DNA from: an uncultured Collinsella sp.
GTDB taxonomy: Bacteria; Actinomycetota; Coriobacteriia; Coriobacteriales; Coriobacteriaceae
NCBI GenBank assembly: GCA_934658705.1
Contig: CAKUHP010000022.1
Coordinates: 1 to 25,300, forward strand
Direction of reading: 5' to 3'
DNA length: 25,300 nt
The position numbers and the translations under genes were made by a program. Below the pieces are notes generated by a model. That model had not been told where the DNA came from. It did not search any database and saw only the letters and a program-made list of their open reading frames with translations. This document shows positions 22,991-25,300 of this stretch, one piece after another; the stretch's first letter is position 1; the number at the start of each line of letters is the position of its first letter.

Positions 22991-23074
22991 AGGGACAGGT
23001 TTATTTTGGCAGGTTTTATCTGGGAAAACGCATCGTCCCAGTTGACACCTGCCAAAATAAACCTGTCCCTTTTT
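22991..23074. repeat. 24-bp perfect palindrome with inner stem, upstream of the TPP riboswitch
   Basis: Arms 22991-23014 (begins AGGGACAGGTTTATTTTGG) and 23047-23070 are perfect reverse complements over 24 bp. The loop holds a second 5-bp stem (TGGGA 23021-23025 / TCCCA 23036-23040). TTTTT follows on the plus strand (23070-23074), so it can act as a terminator-like element. It separates the HAD promoter from the thiamine operon. Confidence 0.8.
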
Positions 23075-23085
23075 GGCGAGTGCGC

Positions 23086-23091
23086 TAGTAT
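23086..23091 (+). promoter_or_regulatory. -10 candidate of the thiamine operon
   Basis: TAGTAT at 23086-23091 lies about 20 bp upstream of the riboswitch aptamer. No convincing -35 was found, so this is tentative. Confidence 0.3.
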
Positions 23092-23108
23092 AGGGAGCAA
23101 CAGATTCG

Positions 23109-23200
23109 ATGCGGGAGTGCCGGCGGTGCAAACCACAAGGCTGAGAGGGCAATGAGCCCAATCCTTTGAACCTGTCAGTTAATGCTGGCGTAGGGAGCAT
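23109..23200 (+). ncRNA. TPP riboswitch (THI element) aptamer
   Basis: The conserved blocks appear in order: GGGAGTGCC (23113-23121), CTGAGAGGG (23141-23149), TCCTTTGAACCTG (about 23162-23174) and AATGCTGGCGTAGGGA (23181-23196). The short P1 stem closes with ATGC at 23109-23112 and GCAT at 23197-23200. The aptamer binds thiamine pyrophosphate and here precedes a terminator hairpin and three thiamine salvage genes. Confidence 0.97.
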
Positions 23201-23211
23201 GCCGCCTTTAC

Positions 23212-23244
23212 AGGGGCGCTGTCTATGCACAGCGCCCCTTTTCT
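23212..23244 (+). terminator. riboswitch-controlled intrinsic terminator
   Basis: AGGGGCGCTGT (23212-23222) pairs perfectly with ACAGCGCCCCT (23229-23239) around a 6-nt loop, followed by TTTTC. It lies 12 bp after the aptamer, so TPP binding should stop transcription. The thiM ribosome site AAGGAGG (23250-23256) follows. Confidence 0.9.
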
Positions 23245-23264
23245 ATGCCAAGGAGGCATGTGCA

Positions 23265-24104
23265 GTGATTGATTCGGAACAGCTTAAGCAAAACGTGGTC
23301 AAGGCCGTGGAGAAGATTCGCGCCACCAACCCGATGGCAGGCTCCATCACCAACACGGTGACGATCGACTTTGTCGCCAACGCGCAGCTCGCCGTGGGCG
23401 GTTCGGCCGCCATGGTCTACCTGCCCGACGAGGGCGAGGCGCTTGTTGCCGGCGGCGGCGCCATCTATCTCAACATGGGCACGCTCTTCCCCATCTACGA
23501 GCAGACGATTCCCCGCGCGGCCAAGGCGGCGCATGACGCCGACAAGCCCTGGGTGCTCGACCCGGTGGGCCTGGGCATCGGCAGCCTGCGCACTCAGCTG
23601 GTAAACGAGCTCAAGCAGTACAAGCCCGCCATCGTACGCGGCAACGCCTCCGAGATTATCGCGCTCGCCGGCCTGTGGGGCCTCGAGGGCGAGGCGGCCG
23701 ATCTGAGCCGTGTACGCGGTGTCGACACCACCGACACGGTTGACGCCGCCCGCGATGCTGCCGTGGCGCTAGCCCGCCACACCGGTGGTGCCGTGGTGGT
23801 CTCGGGCGAGATCGACCTGATTACCGACGGCTCGACCGTGGCAAAGTCCCACGGCGGCAGCCCGCTTATGTCCAAGATCACCGGCTGCGGCTGCTCGCAG
23901 GGCGGCGTTCTGGCCGTATACGCCTGTGCCGCCGATCCGTTTACGGCAGCCGTCTGCGGTACCGCCGTCTACAACGTTGCCGGCACGCGTGCCGCTGCCG
24001 TCGCCGATGCCCCGGCAAGCTTTAAGGTCGCCTTTATCGACGAACTCTACCGTGCAACTGCCCAAGACATCGCCGACAACCAGCTCGAGCTCGAGGAGGC
24101 GTAA
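23265..24104 (+). CDS. thiM: hydroxyethylthiazole kinase
   Basis: The product has 279 residues from GTG 23265, 8 nt after AAGGAGG (23250-23256). The frame is open upstream only because it runs through the riboswitch. ThiM phosphorylates the thiazole alcohol for salvage of thiamine. Visible features are GNASEI (126-131), the nucleotide-binding ALARHTGGAVVVSGEID region near 168-184, and the catalytic TGCGCSQGG at 206-214. The next gene starts 3 bp after the stop. An ATG at 23258 is out of frame and encodes only four residues. Confidence 0.96.
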   Translation: MIDSEQLKQNVVKAVEKIRATNPMAGSITNTVTIDFVANAQLAVGGSAAMVYLPDEGEALVAGGGAIYLNMGTLFPIYEQTIPRAAKAAHDADKPWVLDPVGLGIGSLRTQLVNELKQYKPAIVRGNASEIIALAGLWGLEGEAADLSRVRGVDTTDTVDAARDAAVALARHTGGAVVVSGEIDLITDGSTVAKSHGGSPLMSKITGCGCSQGGVLAVYACAADPFTAAVCGTAVYNVAGTRAAAVADAPASFKVAFIDELYRATAQDIADNQLELEEA

Positions 24105-24107
24105 GTC

Positions 24108-24449
24108 ATGTCCGAGTCCGCAGCCAATACCGGCATGAACACGCTGGTCGCCGTGGCCATCGCCCCGTGCGGCACGGGTGACGAGCTCTCCGCCGAGGTC
24201 GCCGAGGTCGTGCGCGTCATTCGCGAGAGCGGCCTTCCCAACCGCACCAGCTCGATGTTCACCGAGATCGAAGGCGATTGGGACGAGGTCATGCAGGTCG
24301 TGCGCGACGCCACCTTTGTCCTGGCAAACAAGGGCATCCGCACCGAAGTTGTGCTCAAGGCAGATATTCGCCCCGGGTTTACCGACACCATGAACGGCAA
24401 ACTCGAGCGCATGGAAGCGCAGATCAAAAAGCAGGAGGAAGCACGATGA
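24108..24449 (+). CDS. thiamine-binding protein (MTH1187/YkoF-type)
   Basis: The product has 113 residues from ATG 24108, with GGAGG upstream in the end of thiM. It matches the small DUF77/Thiamine_BP family (MTH1187, YkoF-like), ferredoxin-fold proteins that bind thiamine or related ligands; VAVAIAPCGTG (15-25), a TEIEGDWDEVMQVV stretch and the final KLERMEAQIKKQ helix fit. It lies between thiM and thiE, and its stop overlaps the thiE start by 4 bp (ATGA), so translational coupling is likely. A role in carrying thiamine precursors is inference. Confidence 0.88.
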   Translation: MSESAANTGMNTLVAVAIAPCGTGDELSAEVAEVVRVIRESGLPNRTSSMFTEIEGDWDEVMQVVRDATFVLANKGIRTEVVLKADIRPGFTDTMNGKLERMEAQIKKQEEAR

Positions 24450-25141
24450 GTATTCGCGACAACCTTGATATCTCGGCCTATCTGGTGCTCGGCCCCGAAA
24501 ACACGCTCGGCCGCCCCGTGGGCGATGTGGTGGCCCAGGCGCTCGACGCCGGCTTTACCTGCATCCAGGTGCGCTCCAAGGTGGCAAGTGCGCGCGAGAT
24601 CATCGCGCTGACGGACGATGCCGCGCAGGCTATCGCCCGTGCGGGCAAGACCGGTCAGGTCGCGCTGCTCATCGACGACCGCCTGGATTGCGTGCTTGCC
24701 GCGCGCGAACAGGGCATTGCCGTCGACGGCGTGCACGTGGGCCAGAGCGACATCCCCGTCGAGGTCTGCCGCAAGCTGCTGGGCCCCGACGCCATCGTGG
24801 GCCTCTCGGCCCGTTGCGAGGAGATGCTCGAGTACGTCAAAACTGCCGACATGAGCCTGGTCGATTACCTGGGAGTGGGGCCGCTCCACGAGACCGAGAC
24901 CAAGCGCGATTGCGGACGCGCGGCTGACGGTTCCATCATCACCAAGAGCTTTGAGGACCTGGCGGCGCTCCATGCCGCAAGCCCCGTGCCCATCGTGGTT
25001 GGCGGCGGCGTCAAGACGGCCGATCTGCCGCAACTCAAGGCAACCGGCGTCGACGGTTTCTTTGTGGTGAGCGCCGTCTGCAGCGCCAGCGACCCCTACG
25101 CTGCGGCGAAGGAGCTCGTCAACACCTGGCAGCAGGCATAA
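24446..25141 (+). CDS. thiE: thiamine-phosphate synthase
   Basis: The product has 231 residues from ATG 24446, with GGAGG 6-7 nt upstream in the end of the preceding gene. ThiE joins hydroxymethylpyrimidine pyrophosphate to thiazole phosphate. The TIM-barrel motifs are present: IQVRSK (40-45), LLIDDRLD (75-81), DGVHVGQSDIP (94-104), GLSA (119-122), DYLGVGPLHETETK (140-153) and VVGGGV (184-189). With thiM it covers thiazole salvage and coupling; thiD is not in the window. Confidence 0.96.
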   Translation: MSIRDNLDISAYLVLGPENTLGRPVGDVVAQALDAGFTCIQVRSKVASAREIIALTDDAAQAIARAGKTGQVALLIDDRLDCVLAAREQGIAVDGVHVGQSDIPVEVCRKLLGPDAIVGLSARCEEMLEYVKTADMSLVDYLGVGPLHETETKRDCGRAADGSIITKSFEDLAALHAASPVPIVVGGGVKTADLPQLKATGVDGFFVVSAVCSASDPYAAAKELVNTWQQA

Positions 25142-25184
25142 ACGCAAGCCGGGCGGTTGCCCTGCAGTCTCATATCTTCAAGAG

Positions 25185-25295
25185 CGGAAAGCGCATCCCA
25201 GTTTGGATCTCCATTCCGGGATGCGCTTTCCGTTTACAGCCCCATTGGGAAACTGTATCCCGTTCTGGACGCATATTCCGGGACACACTTTCCGC
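25185..25295. repeat. perfect 15-bp palindrome with a decayed tandem copy
   Basis: CGGAAAGCGCATCCC (25185-25199) pairs perfectly with GGGATGCGCTTTCCG (25218-25232) around an 18-nt loop. A second unit of similar length, 25246-25295, repeats the pattern with substitutions (GGGAAACTGTATCCC ... GGGACACACTTTCCGC), including the TTCTGGA/TTTGGA and ATTCCGGGA loop words. It is a tandem of two hairpins, one sharp and one degraded, 45 bp after thiE. Confidence 0.75.
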
Positions 25296-25300
25296 TGAGC

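Overview
The window reads as a stretch of chromosome from a high-GC Gram-positive gut actinobacterium of the class Coriobacteriia, most likely Collinsella or a close relative. The reasons are the codon bias, the strong AGGAGG-type ribosome sites, a bile salt hydrolase, a surface protein ending in an LAxTG-type sortase signal, and intergenic DNA full of long perfect palindromes. The genus assignment is inference. No rRNA, tRNA or CRISPR array was seen.

Layout. At 1-829 (minus) lies a DUF559-type nuclease-like gene that runs off the left edge and seems to be cut by a mobile element at about position 78. Positions 830-1122 are non-coding and hold two inverted repeats. At 1123-4206 a MocR/PdxR-type regulator is divergent from pdxS-pdxT, the two-subunit PLP synthase. 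Positions 4207-4587 are packed with palindromes. At 4588-5499 (minus) is an unusual protein with an acidic N-terminus, a MarR-like winged helix and an RGG tail. A short peptide deformylase (5712-6122) follows. Next is an XRE-domain/AlaA-type aminotransferase fusion (6226-7746, minus) with an internal start that could give a free enzyme. A LysR regulator is divergent from an EamA transporter (7908-9794). A Kup potassium transporter (10018-12249) and a convergent bile salt hydrolase (12329-13294) come next. A second deformylase-like protein that lacks the catalytic Glu (13540-13959) has a large structured repeat at its 3' end.

The right half holds an AzgA-family purine permease (14153-15463), a secreted beta-helix surface protein (15673-17451), a small esterase (17658-18323), a uracil permease (18381-19715, minus), and a minus-strand set of HAD phosphatase, LysR regulator and MetE-like methyltransferase (22939 down to 19839). 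It ends with a thiamine salvage operon, thiM / thiamine-binding protein / thiE (23265-25141), behind a TPP riboswitch with an intrinsic terminator.

How the genes fit together. Two cofactor themes stand out: vitamin B6 (PLP-sensing regulator, PLP synthase, PLP-enzyme/regulator fusion) and vitamin B1 (riboswitch-controlled salvage). Two nucleobase permeases, a methionine-type methyltransferase and a drug/metabolite exporter fit a nutrient-scavenging gut commensal. The items most worth a second look are the XRE-AlaA fusion with its internal ribosome site and phased operator boxes, the MarR-like/RGG protein, the two deformylase-like proteins that each lost a different catalytic residue, and several unrelated palindrome families that share one architecture, most of them with an extra decayed arm.
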